Positions 1 to 9,267 of a DNA stretch of 26,207 bases are shown here, one piece after another. The stretch covers positions 1 to 26,207 of the forward strand of contig JAHBVH010000102.1 of NCBI GenBank assembly GCA_019637645.1, read 5' to 3'. Each line of letters opens with the position of its first letter. Positions within the stretch are counted from its first letter, which is position 1. The stretch comes from Caldilineaceae bacterium (GTDB lineage Bacteria; Chloroflexota; Anaerolineae; Caldilineales; Caldilineaceae). The notes beneath the pieces were generated by a model. The model ran no database searches. It saw only the letters and a program-made list of their open reading frames with translations, and had not been told where the DNA came from. The translations under genes and the position numbers were made by a program.

Positions 1-2025
1 GAGGTCGTCCCAAACTCGGTTACCAATCTCGATGGGGGCTTCGTCACAAAGTAACTCAATATCACCCAAGCCGTGTGACTTTGCGAAGAGGCCGATCGTA
101 GCGGCGCTATTAAACAATTGCACTGACGTAGCGGCGCTTCCCGAACCATTGGTATTGTTGAAATAGCGAACACCACCCGTATAGGCAATGCCAGCCGCAT
201 CGAGCGCCGTGGAGGCCACTTCATTGGTCCCCCGTAAAAACGCCAAGCCGCCATTCCCAATCTCATGGTGGGGTGAAATTACATCGACAACTTGATAGTC
301 ACCATTATAGAATTCACCGTTTCCTGGTCCTTCATTGTTGTTGACTCCCGATGAAGTCAGGGGTCCAACCGCACCGTTAGACTCAAGTTCAAAGACGCCA
401 TTATTGTTATAGGCACGGAGAAGATCACCACTGGTAACGCCGCTCTCACCTGCAACCCCATTCGGGAAGAGATTTAGGTGGCCCACTTGGTGACCCCAAC
501 GGTCGGCAAAGCCGATGAGCATGGAGCCATCCATATCAAATTCGATATCGGTCAACAGGGGTTGCGGATAGGCAAGTAACCCCACGATACAGCTTGTCTG
601 AGGACCGATCAACGGTGCTGCGATATCGGTCCATACATTCCACTGGGTGGCGATCGTGGTATTGAGACAGCTGGGAGCGGCTTGTCCCTTCTGGTAGTCT
701 AGCGGGATTTCAAGCACATTGGTAAAGCTGGCCAAGGTTGGGTCAAATTCATAGATGACAGCGGCCAGATCGTCACGATCGCTCGTGCTGGTGCCATCAC
801 AGGTGACACCTACATAAACTTTACCCTGATAATATTTGGTGGCAAAGGGGCGTGTATCATCAGGATCGGCACAATAGTCAGTTGGAATTGCATGCGCGGT
901 TAGCGTCGTCGGTGCGGCGATCGGGATGCGCAATAAAGTGCGTTGGTTCAAGTTCACGGTGTAGAGCGTTTGGCTATCATCCGAAATATCAATATCGCCC
1001 AACCCGATCTTACCCACCAGCGGGAAGGCGGTTGGATCCGCATTGGGAGCACTAGGCGCGCCGGTCAGGCCACGTGTGGTGTTATCCCCGATGGTGCCGA
1101 CATCTACCCCAGCAACGGTGGCGAGATCAATGAGCAGAGTGGGGGTACCAGCACTACTATTGGCATTGGGGATTTCATAGATAGCCCCTAGCCCATTGGG
1201 CCCCAACCCAACATGACGCTTCAAGAAAGCAGCTGTATAGAGGCTGCCATTTTGGCGATTATACGCAACACCCCAAGTCGAACCGATTTCGGCTTTCTCG
1301 GCAAGATTGGTAATGGTCGGTGCGGTCCCCCGATACTGATACGGGAAGCGCAGCAATGTATTATTCGGGGTTCCTTGCCCTGGATCGTTATTGATCATGA
1401 GCGGCACACACATATCCGGATTATTTTGACAATAGTCAGCCGGAATATTTACCCCTAGGTTGACATTCGTCGCATCACCGGCAGTAATGACAAACTGGGT
1501 GCTGGTGCCATTGTCTGCCCCCGCGCTGGTCGGCTCATAGCCAGCGGGCAGGTCGCTGAACTCAATGCGATAGGGGCCATCACCGGTGGGGTTGAGGGTG
1601 TACGCACCATTTGCCGCGGTCACGGCACTGCCCACGGAATTGCCAGCCTTGTCATAGGCCGTCACCGTCACACCGGGCATACCCGTGTCCGTAATCAACC
1701 CGTTGGCCGTAATCGCGCCATCACTGTTGAAGTCGCGGAAAACCATACCGCTGATCGGCAGGCTGGCGAGGGTAGCCGTGTTGGCGTTGCCCAGGGTCAC
1801 GACCGCATTTGTGCTGCCACTGGTGCCGGGCGTCGCGGTGTAGACCGTGGTCCACCCGGCTGGCGTGCTTTCCGTCACCGTGTAGACCCCCTGGGTCGGC
1901 ACGCTAAAGGTCAACACCTCCCCACCATCGATCTGTGCGGTCGTGCTGTAGTTGTTCGGCCCCGTGATCGTAATATCAAACGGCCCACTCCCTGTGCCAG
2001 AGATGGTCTTCGTCACCGTCAACAC
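1..2025 (-). repeat. Module 3 of the giant protein (incomplete at window edge)
   Basis: Third module, 675 codons visible. It contains the SpaA/DUF11-like and first SdrD-B-like domains (about 2025-1465) and a full propeller-like part (about 1465-55). It breaks off inside the second SdrD-B motif: the last visible residues are EIGNRVWDDL. By analogy with modules 1 and 2, the NGNGIQDPGEPG turn, a DUF5979-like domain and possibly further modules should follow outside the window. Confidence 0.8.
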
Positions 2026-5000
2026 CTGAGTGGCCGGTTCGGGCAGAGGGGCCAGCCAGTTGGTGGCGGTCACGGTGGCCGTCACATTATCTTGAATGAC
2101 AATGGCGGCCGGGCTGATCTGGGCATTGACCCAGGTGTAGCCACTCGGTGCCGCGGGCAGGTTTACGGTATCCTCTACGAAGCTACAGCGGGTCCCGGTG
2201 ACCAAACCACCAGCGCTCAGCGGCGTGCCATTGGCATCCAAAGGCACGGTCGTCGGATAGCCCGCCGCGCCAAGACAGCTGACCACCACATCAAAGGTGC
2301 CGCTGACGCTCGGTAGGCTGCCATCGGTCGTCGTAATCGCTTTGCTGATGCTGAACCCACCTGGAACTGGCGGCGGCGCGATATTCAGAATTTCAGCCAA
2401 GCCGTCTACCGGCTCGGTAAAGCCGAAGTCCAGCCCATGGTTGTTCTGCCCAGCGCTACCGGTGGTGTAATAGATGGTCGCCAAGCCACCGATCAACACG
2501 GCATCGCTGTCGCGGGTGTCACTGATCGCATGGTTGCTGGAGACACTGGCACCACTCAACGCTTCCGCATTGGGCATGGTCAGCGCATAGCCACCGGGCA
2601 CATTCATGGTCAGCGTGTAGGCGCTGTTGGTCTGCAAGTTAGTAAAGTAGTACAAGCCATCGCTGTCGGTCGTTGTGTTGACTGTGCCGGTCGGCCCTTG
2701 CAGACTTACCTGCAAGCCGCTCAGCCCTGGTTCACCGGGGTCTTGGATGCCATTGCCATTCAAGTCGTCCCAGACTCGGTTGCCGATCTCAAGAGGGGCT
2801 TCATCACAGAGGAGTTCGACATCGCCAATGCCAGCAGCTTTGCCGAAGGTCGAGTCATCAGCCGAAAAATAGAGACGGTAACCGGGGTTGCGTGCCAACC
2901 CGGTACGATTATTGAACCAATTGATACCACCTGAATCAACACTTAGGTTAAACGGATCCATGGATGTCACTGTAACTTCGCCTGAGCCAGGCAACAGTGC
3001 AAGACCACCATGGGAAGTCTCGCGATGGTATGGTGCAAAGTGCTCTTGGAAGTAATATTCACCATTACCTGGACCCTGGCCGTTGTTCGCACCACTAGTT
3101 GTATTCGGCCCAGCAGTGGCATTATTTTCCAACACAAAGGTGCCATTATTGTTATACGCGCGCAGGATGTCGCCACCAGCCATACCCGCCACTTCAGCCG
3201 ACGCATCAGTCAAGGTACCATTATGCCAGCCCAACTGGTGACCAGTGCGGTCAACAAAACCTAGGATCAGTGAGCCATCCACGTCTACGGCAATATCCGT
3301 CAGCAGCGGGGTTGGATAGGTACGGGCGCCTATACCATTACAATCGGGCGGCACAACCGTAGTCCAAGGGAACCAACCAGTGTTGGATGCACATTCATTA
3401 AACGCAATGCCCTTTGGATAAGTCAGCGCGAAGTCCAAGATATTGGTAAAGGTTGAACCATCAAACCGATAAACCACGGCTCGCAAATCTGCGGCCGACT
3501 GCGATGTCTCGGCATCACAGACACCACCGACATATAAACCATTGCGGCTATAGGTTGTGGCAAAGGGCCGCCAATTCCCACCTGTACAACCAGGATTGGG
3601 GACAGGGTAGGTGCCAGCGACTACACCCGCCGCAACGTCTATGGCATATAAGGTCTGATCATTCAGACTCATGGCATAGAGCGTGCTATAATCATCTGAC
3701 AATGCAATACCACCGATGCCGACTTTGCCAATCAGCGGGAAGACAGCGGGATCCGTGCTTGCTGCCAGAGGAGAACCTAATCCGCGTGCCGCATTAGTGG
3801 GTACACCTGCCTGGCCCACATCAATACCGAGCGCAACCAAATCGACCCATAAGCTGCTCGTATTTGCAATTGGATCTACAGCGTAGATCGCGCCCAAACC
3901 ATCGGGCCCCAAGCCCGTATGACGTTTGAGGAAGGCAGCGTTATAGATGATCCCATCCCGACGATTGTAGGCCAACCCCCAAGCGGAGCCGATCTCAGCC
4001 TTGGTCGCAATCGTGGTAGGCGCAGGAGTTAAGCCCGATGAATCATACGCAAATTGGACTAATGCTTCTGTCGGCGCAGTTGTGCTCGCATCGCCGTTGA
4101 CATACACATTACTACAGAGCGCTGGGTTATCCTGACAATAATCTGCCGGATAGTTAATCCCCAAGTTGACATTCGTCGCTTCCCCGGCGGTGGTGACAAA
4201 CTGGGTGCTGGTGCCATTGTCCGCGCCCGCACTAGTCGGCTCATAGCCACTCGGTAGGTCGCTAAACTCAATGCGATAGGGACCAGCGCCGCTGGGGTTG
4301 ATGGTGTAAGTCCCGTCGGCCGCGGTCACGGCGCTGCCCACGGCGTTGCCATTCTTATCGTAGGCCGTTACGGTTACACCGGGCATGCCGATATCGGTAA
4401 TCACCCCGTTGGCCGTAATCGCGCCATCGCTGTTGAAATCGCGGAAGACGGTCCCAGTGATGGGCAGGCTAGCGAGGGTGGCGGTGTTGGCGTTGGCAAG
4501 GGTCACCACGGCGTTCGTACTGCCACCGGTGCCGGGCGTCGCCGTGTAGACCGTTGTCCACCCCGCTGGTGTATTTTCCGTCACCGTGTAGACCCCTTGC
4601 GTCGGCACGCTAAAGGTCAGCACCTCCCCACCGTCGATCTGCGCGGTGGTGCTGTAGTTGTTGGGGCCTTCAATGGTAATATCAAACGGCCCACTCCCCG
4701 TCCCACTGATCGTCTTCGTCACCGTTAACACGGTGGACGTTTCTGGCACAGGAGCCAGCCAGTTAGTGGCCGTCACGGTAGTCGTCACATTGCTTTGAAT
4801 CACGAGCGACGCCGGGCTGACCTGGGCATTGATCCAAGTGTAACCACTCGGTGCCGCCGGTAGATCCAGCGTAACTTCGGTGAAGGTACAGAGCGTCCCG
4901 GTCATCAGATTCCCAACCGTGAGCGGCGTGCCATTGGCATTCAAACTCAAGGTTGTGGGATAGCCCGCCGCCCCGATGCAATTGACCACCACATCAAAGG

Positions 5001-7878
5001 TGCCGCTGACACTGGGGGTGCTGCCATCGGTCGTCGTAATCGCTTTGCTGATGGTATAGCCACCGGGATCGGGTACCGGAATGGGCGCGATGTTCAGAAT
5101 TTCTACCAAGCCACCAACAGGCGGCGTGAAGCCAAAGTCCAGCCCGTGGTTGTTCTGGCCAGCACTGCCGGTGGTATAGTAGATGGTTGCGACAGCGCCA
5201 ACGAGGGAGGCGTCACTATCGCGGGTGTCACTGATAGGATGATTACTTGTTACGCTCGCCCCGCTCAGCGCGGCGGCATTCGGGGTCGCGAGGTCATAGC
5301 CAGCCGGCACGTTCATCGTCAACGTATAGGCACTGTTGGGCTGCAAGTTGCCAAAGTAGTACAGGCCATCGCTATCGGTCGTTGTATTGACTGTCCCAGT
5401 CGGCCCTTGCAGGCTCACTGTCAGGCCGCTCAGCCCCGGTTCGCCGGGGTCTTGGATGCCATTGCCATTCAGGTCGTCCCAGACTCGGTTGCCGACTTCG
5501 ATGGGGGCCGGATCGCACAGCAGGATCGCGTCACCCAAACCACCGGCTTTGACGAAATTACCGCCGGGGCTGTTGTCATATAACGTGGCCGCGCGGCGGG
5601 GGCTCCCATTGAGGTTCGAATAGAAGGCTACCCCTGAGGAATAGGAATACCAGGGATCTGAAGAGACAAAGAGTGTTTCTTGAGAGCCGGGTAAAAAGGC
5701 GAGCCCGCCTAACCCCAAGTCAGCATCATAGGGATAGCTTGGGGTGTTAATAATGGCACGTAAGGCTGCGGAGATTAGCCACTCGGTGTCATAGAAGGCA
5801 TTGCCACCAGGCCCGTTGGTGCCCGTTCCGACAAGGGGCGGGGCGATGCCGTTGTTCTCGAGTGTGTAGGTGCCGCTATTATACGCCACGCGCAAGAGCT
5901 CGCCAGCCGAGGTATAGTTATTGTCGATGTCACCAGCGCTGCCCGCATCCGGAGCCGGTGATTCAAACCCCAATTGATAGGCGGTGCGGTCACCAAAACC
6001 AAGAATCAACGCACCATCCACATCAACCTCGATCTGCATTAAAATCGGTTGCGGATAGCTTGCTTCGTCCGCTCCGCTAACTGAGCCATTCTCCATATCG
6101 ACATAAGGCTTCATCACGGCATAGTCGTCAGTCCACGGATGCCAGAATTCACTACCACCGTTATGACGCCAGAAATCACGCTGATGATTCAATACGATTG
6201 GGGTAGAGAGTACACTGCTCCAACTTGCGCCATCCCACTGGTAGACATAGGCAGTCAGGTCGGCGCAGGCACCGGTAGCGCTACAGGTCGTCGAAGTACT
6301 GGCATCACAAGTCACCCCAGCATAGACACCGTCGGCATAGGCTTTGACGGCCCAAGGTCGTCCTACACCCGTTGGGCTGGTGTCTGGATTTGCACCACAG
6401 AAACCAGCCGCTAACCAAGGTGGTGTCCCTAGCGCTTGCGCGGTAGGCGTGCCGACCGTATTAATGGCGTAGATATTGCGATCTGCCAGGTTACTGACAT
6501 AGAGGGTCTGATCATCCAAAGACATGGTAATATCACCCAAGCCAGCTTTACCGACACTGCTAAAGACCGTTGGATCGATATTATCACAGCGCCGACAGGG
6601 ACCTTCCTGGCCAAAGGATGTACCCGTGCCAGGGAAGCGCGTTGCGTCGTTGGGGGTCGTACCGCCAAAATCGTAGAATAAGGAAACGCTCGACGGATCA
6701 GCGGCATCGGCCTGTTGATAGATAGCGCCGATCCCGTCCGGGCCTAACCCAACATGCCGGCGCAAGAGCGCGCTATGATAGACCGTCTGCTCTGTCCGAT
6801 TGTAGGCCAAGCCCCAAACACTACCGACATCCTGCACGTAGGTGCCGGTGATAACGTTCGAGGGAGGAGCGCCCGAAATCGCATAAGGATAGCGATAGAC
6901 CGCCACCTGATTATTATTCGACACATGGCTTGCGCTACCATTATTGAGCTTACTCGTCATCACAGAAGGGTCCGCTTGACAGTAATCACAGGGCTGATTA
7001 ATGCCCAGGTTGACATTGGTCGCTTCCCCGGCGGTAGTGACAAATTGGGTACTGGTGCCATTGTCCGCGCCCGCACTAGTCGGTTCATAGCCAGCGGGCA
7101 GGTCGCTAAACTCAATGCGATAGGGACCAGCGCCGCTGGGGTTGATGGTGTAGTTGCCATCCGCATCCGTCACGGCACTGCCCACGGCGTTGCCATTCTT
7201 GTCATAGGCTGTCACTGTCACACTGGGCATACCGGTATCGGTAATCACCCCGTTGGCCGTAATCGCGCCATCACTGTTGAAATCGCGGAAGACGGTCCCA
7301 GTGATGGGCAGGCTAGCGAGGGTGGCGGTGTTGGCGTTGGCAAGGGTCACCACGGCGTTCGTACTGCCACCGGTGCCGGGCGTCGCCGTGTAGACCGTCG
7401 TCCACCCCACTGGTGTATTTTCCGTCACCGTGTAGACCCCTTGCGTCGGCACGCTAAAGGTCAGCACCTCCCCACCGTCGATCTGCGCGGTGGTGCTGTA
7501 GTTGTTGGGGCCTTCAATGGTAATATCAAACGGCCCGCTCCCTGTCCCACTGATCGTCTTCGTCACCGTTAACACTTGGGTGCCACCGACAAGCTGAACG
7601 AGCGGCGCAGCAAACGGGGCCTGGATCGGCGCGGCCTCAGCCGCGGCTTGAGCCGCTGGCACAGCGGGCAACAAGTCTGCGATCGCTGCGGCAGCCTCGA
7701 CAACGGGCTCAGCCAGTGTAGGCGGCAAGGTTGCCCCAACCAACAGACGCGCAGCATCTGAAAAAAGTGGTGGCGGGAGCAAGCCTGCCAATAAGGCCGC
7801 GACAACGCAACCATGTAGTACTTTGCGCAGGGTACGCCACTGGGCAGACTTACTTTTACAAAAAAAACGAATAATCAT
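1..7878 (-). CDS. Giant secreted modular surface protein, SdrD-B-like repeats (5' part, runs off window)
   Basis: One reading frame stays open from an ATG at 7878 to the left edge, 2,626 codons with no stop, so the C-terminus and any wall anchor are not visible. A GGGAG ribosome site (7887-7891) lies 8 nt before the ATG. Residues 1-45 form a signal peptide: basic start, hydrophobic core about 27-40. An Ala/Pro-rich linker runs to about residue 100. Three tandem modules follow, each holding: a SpaA/DUF11-like beta domain (begins VLTVTKTISG); an SdrD-B-like or carboxypeptidase-regulatory-like domain (GTVFRDFNSDGAIT); a propeller-like region of about 450-500 residues (RHxGLGPDG, RPW/F, LLPGSGE motifs); an SdrD-B domain with an acidic turn (WDDLNGNGIQDPGEPG); and a DUF5979-like domain. 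Such proteins are extracellular adhesin or stalk-like structures. The exact role is unknown; the architecture is secure, the domain names less so. Confidence 0.9.
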   Translation of the reverse strand, partial: MIIRFFCKSKSAQWRTLRKVLHGCVVAALLAGLLPPPLFSDAARLLVGATLPPTLAEPVVEAAAAIADLLPAVPAAQAAAEAAPIQAPFAAPLVQLVGGTQVLTVTKTISGTGSGPFDITIEGPNNYSTTAQIDGGEVLTFSVPTQGVYTVTENTPVGWTTVYTATPGTGGSTNAVVTLANANTATLASLPITGTVFRDFNSDGAITANGVITDTGMPSVTVTAYDKNGNAVGSAVTDADGNYTINPSGAGPYRIEFSDLPAGYEPTSAGADNGTSTQFVTTAGEATNVNLGINQPCDYCQADPSVMTSKLNNGSASHVSNNNQVAVYRYPYAISGAPPSNVITGTYVQDVGSVWGLAYNRTEQTVYHSALLRRHVGLGPDGIGAIYQQADAADPSSVSLFYDFGGTTPNDATRFPGTGTSFGQEGPCRRCDNIDPTVFSSVGKAGLGDITMSLDDQTLYVSNLADRNIYAINTVGTPTAQALGTPPWLAAGFCGANPDTSPTGVGRPWAVKAYADGVYAGVTCDASTSTTCSATGACADLTAYVYQWDGASWSSVLSTPIVLNHQRDFWRHNGGSEFWHPWTDDYAVMKPYVDMENGSVSGADEASYPQPILMQIEVDVDGALILGFGDRTAYQLGFESPAPDAGSAGDIDNNYTSAGELLRVAYNSGTYTLENNGIAPPLVGTGTNGPGGNAFYDTEWLISAALRAIINTPSYPYDADLGLGGLAFLPGSQETLFVSSDPWYSYSSGVAFYSNLNGSPRRAATLYDNSPGGNFVKAGGLGDAILLCDPAPIEVGNRVWDDLNGNGIQDPGEPGLSGLTVSLQGPTGTVNTTTDSDGLYYFGNLQPNSAYTLTMNVPAGYDLATPNAAALSGASVTSNHPISDTRDSDASLVGAVATIYYTTGSAGQNNHGLDFGFTPPVGGLVEILNIAPIPVPDPGGYTISKAITTTDGSTPSVSGTFDVVVNCIGAAGYPTTLSLNANGTPLTVGNLMTGTLCTFTEVTLDLPAAPSGYTWINAQVSPASLVIQSNVTTTVTATNWLAPVPETSTVLTVTKTISGTGSGPFDITIEGPNNYSTTAQIDGGEVLTFSVPTQGVYTVTENTPAGWTTVYTATPGTGGSTNAVVTLANANTATLASLPITGTVFRDFNSDGAITANGVITDIGMPGVTVTAYDKNGNAVGSAVTAADGTYTINPSGAGPYRIEFSDLPSGYEPTSAGADNGTSTQFVTTAGEATNVNLGINYPADYCQDNPALCSNVYVNGDASTTAPTEALVQFAYDSSGLTPAPTTIATKAEIGSAWGLAYNRRDGIIYNAAFLKRHTGLGPDGLGAIYAVDPIANTSSLWVDLVALGIDVGQAGVPTNAARGLGSPLAASTDPAVFPLIGKVGIGGIALSDDYSTLYAMSLNDQTLYAIDVAAGVVAGTYPVPNPGCTGGNWRPFATTYSRNGLYVGGVCDAETSQSAADLRAVVYRFDGSTFTNILDFALTYPKGIAFNECASNTGWFPWTTVVPPDCNGIGARTYPTPLLTDIAVDVDGSLILGFVDRTGHQLGWHNGTLTDASAEVAGMAGGDILRAYNNNGTFVLENNATAGPNTTSGANNGQGPGNGEYYFQEHFAPYHRETSHGGLALLPGSGEVTVTSMDPFNLSVDSGGINWFNNRTGLARNPGYRLYFSADDSTFGKAAGIGDVELLCDEAPLEIGNRVWDDLNGNGIQDPGEPGLSGLQVSLQGPTGTVNTTTDSDGLYYFTNLQTNSAYTLTMNVPGGYALTMPNAEALSGASVSSNHAISDTRDSDAVLIGGLATIYYTTGSAGQNNHGLDFGFTEPVDGLAEILNIAPPPVPGGFSISKAITTTDGSLPSVSGTFDVVVSCLGAAGYPTTVPLDANGTPLSAGGLVTGTRCSFVEDTVNLPAAPSGYTWVNAQISPAAIVIQDNVTATVTATNWLAPLPEPATQVLTVTKTISGTGSGPFDITITGPNNYSTTAQIDGGEVLTFSVPTQGVYTVTESTPAGWTTVYTATPGTSGSTNAVVTLGNANTATLASLPISGMVFRDFNSDGAITANGLITDTGMPGVTVTAYDKAGNSVGSAVTAANGAYTLNPTGDGPYRIEFSDLPAGYEPTSAGADNGTSTQFVITAGDATNVNLGVNIPADYCQNNPDMCVPLMINNDPGQGTPNNTLLRFPYQYRGTAPTITNLAEKAEIGSTWGVAYNRQNGSLYTAAFLKRHVGLGPNGLGAIYEIPNANSSAGTPTLLIDLATVAGVDVGTIGDNTTRGLTGAPSAPNADPTAFPLVGKIGLGDIDISDDSQTLYTVNLNQRTLLRIPIAAPTTLTAHAIPTDYCADPDDTRPFATKYYQGKVYVGVTCDGTSTSDRDDLAAVIYEFDPTLASFTNVLEIPLDYQKGQAAPSCLNTTIATQWNVWTDIAAPLIGPQTSCIVGLLAYPQPLLTDIEFDMDGSMLIGFADRWGHQVGHLNLFPNGVAGESGVTSGDLLRAYNNNGVFELESNGAVGPLTSSGVNNNEGPGNGEFYNGDYQVVDVISPHHEIGNGGLAFLRGTNEVASTALDAAGIAYTGGVRYFNNTNGSGSAATSVQLFNSAATIGLFAKSHGLGDIELLCDEAPIEIGNRVWDDL
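2026..4731 (-). repeat. Module 2 of the giant protein (902 codons)
   Basis: Second complete module, in the same domain order as module 1. Its propeller-like part (about 4165-2815) has the motifs YNRRDGIIYNAAFLKRH, GNWRPF, CDAETS and GGLALLPGSGE and ends in LLCDEAPLEIGNRVWDD. The SdrD-B and DUF5979-like parts (about 2815-2026) match modules 1 and 3 closely at DNA level, while the propeller is clearly more diverged. Period to module 3 is 2,706 bp. Confidence 0.85.
4732..7575 (-). repeat. Module 1 of the giant protein (948 codons)
   Basis: First of three tandem in-frame modules, about residues 102-1049. The propeller-like part (about 7000-5520) is the longest of the three and carries extra Cys pairs (CDYC near 6990, CRRC near 6595) not seen at the same place in module 2. 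The module border was set at the V of the VLTVTK motif, which recurs 2,844 bp further left. The first roughly 300 bp of this module (7261-7575) differ from the matching part of module 2 (4417-4731) at only a handful of positions. Confidence 0.85.
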
Positions 7879-8240
7879 ACCAATTGCTCCCAATTCCGTA
7901 GGGTATTGATAAGTGAGTAGGTCGAGTGAAGCATCTAAAATCACTATAGATTGCAACACAAATCCACATTGCACCAAATAATGCTAATCCAATGGACAAA
8001 GCGGTAGCTGAACCACGTCACTCAAAGAGAACAAGACCGAAGCGACCAAAATCTTTCTGCGGTGTACTTGGTGCTGTGTGTTGTAAAGCCGAAGCTGGGT
8101 TATTCAATTAGGCGTTAGACAGCTGGACAAGCCTAGAAAGGTTTGAAGAGCTGTTTAGTCTTTAGTTGCACCGACCATTACGTAAGCTCGACTCGATATC
8201 CTTCCATGATTTCAGGAAGAAGGCAGGAAATTTCTTCCAC

Positions 8241-8334
8241 AAAACGATCGTTTTGCAGAATCATTCTTTTCGTAAACTATGTTAAGTTTCCTTTCTTCAA
8301 TTAGAATTAAGGAAACTTAACATAGTTTACGAAA
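8241..8334. repeat. Perfect 26-bp inverted repeat with adjacent 14-bp palindrome
   Basis: Left arm 8268-8293 and right arm 8309-8334 are exact reverse complements over 26 bp, with a 15-nt AT-rich loop (8294-8308). A perfect 14-bp palindrome (AAAACGATCGTTTT, 8241-8254) lies just to the left, and a 7-bp stem (8215-8221 with 8232-8238) lies left of that. The stem is AT-rich and lacks the GC-rich stem plus T-run of an ordinary terminator. It could be a small palindromic element, a protein-binding site or a stable RNA hairpin. Confidence 0.85.
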
Positions 8335-8401
8335 GACCAGAGTTTCATTGGCAATAGCCATGCCCAGATCTGAAAGGTTTTGCAGAACCGTCAGATTTGA
8401 T

Positions 8402-8588
8402 TCAAGGGCATAACACCGATGAATATGAATTTACAAGACAATAGCGATTATGGTAGTTTGCAAGTGGAGACAGCATAAGGACGGCGGAGATAAATCCACC
8501 AAATAGGAGAGACCAAGCCAGACAGATAACACTTTGTGCAAGACAAACCAACAAAATGGCGAGCCAGATAGAGAAGCGGAATGCTCAT
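8402..8588 (-). pseudogene. Possible decayed paralogue of the giant gene's 5' end
   Basis: On the minus strand an ATG at 8588 is preceded by a leader resembling that of the giant gene: CGACCT, ATCAAT, CTACG, GGAGCAA and T-ATG occur in the same order and at similar spacing in 8589-8634 and 7879-7932. In the ATG frame the product is only 46 residues (stop at 8448). One frame over, the same DNA encodes an uninterrupted hydrophobic stretch (SIWLAILLVCLAQ ... SLLFGGFISAVLML) up to a stop at 8402. Its DNA also resembles the signal-peptide segment of the giant gene (CCT-TTGG-CTCCCGCC-CTT-TGCTG pattern). This suggests a duplicated secreted-protein start broken by a frameshift. The alternative is a conserved regulatory leader with chance hydrophobicity. 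Confidence 0.33.
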
Positions 8589-8872
8589 AACCGTTGCTCC
8601 AGATCTCGTAGGAAGATTGATAGGTCGGGCAACCCTGGCGGAAATCTCCGCCAATAGCCTTAACGAAGTATAGGGATCATTTGTCCGTTTTCTCTAGAAA
8701 TGACGGGACCAAAAGCGCCTAACCTTCGTTACCCGAGAGTCAATTCACAGAGAAATACTTCACATATTTCCATGCTGAGCGACTCAACGTAAAGCAGAGT
8801 GAAACTTATGAAATTGTTAGTATTGCTGAATAATTGTAGACAAATAAGCGGCAGTCCGCCTATCAAAACATA

Positions 8873-8909
8873 TATGCTACGACAAAATTTTGGTCTTTGT
8901 CGTAGCATA
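8873..8909. repeat. 14-bp perfect inverted repeat
   Basis: Arms 8873-8886 (TATGCTACGACAAA) and 8896-8909 are exact reverse complements around a 9-nt loop. No gene overlaps it. The function is unknown; it could be a terminator-like hairpin or an operator. Confidence 0.75.
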
Positions 8910-9201
8910 ATAATCTGAAAATTGGACCTACAAGAAGGATAGCCGGTTTTCTAGTTATGGGTAAGGTGTAAATTGTTGAACTCACCTATGTCCGTAGTAC
9001 TAATTATTAACTATCTCCATAAGTCATTTTGTGCATTCAATTCAACATATTCGTTAGCAAATAGTAAGTTCCAACGAAAGATAGGCAACTTCGTTGATTA
9101 CCTGCCGCTAATTTTTGAAGAGTAGTTAGAATTCAGCCTAACCAGCGTGGCGTGGGGAGCAAGAGGAAGAGGAGTATCGTTTAAGAGCAAGTCTAACGAA
9201 C

Positions 9202-9267
9202 TTGGGTGATCGCCTGTCAGCTCGAGCGCATGTATCGCAACGAAACTGATGATAGGCGACCACCCAA
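9202..9267. repeat. Imperfect long-range inverted repeat (13 of 14 bp)
   Basis: TTGGGTGATCGCCT at 9202-9215 pairs with 9254-9267 with one mismatch. The stem can be prolonged inward by GTCAG/CTGAT (9216-9220 with 9245-9249) across a small bulge. The loop is about 25-38 nt. It may form an RNA hairpin; no function can be assigned. Confidence 0.5.

Noticed and set aside
6754..7572. 272-codon open frame on the plus strand
   Set aside because: It is exactly antisense to, and in register with, the giant gene's codons. Similar antisense frames (2437-2934, 5146-5583) recur at matching places because the modules repeat. It has no ribosome site and no protein-like motifs.
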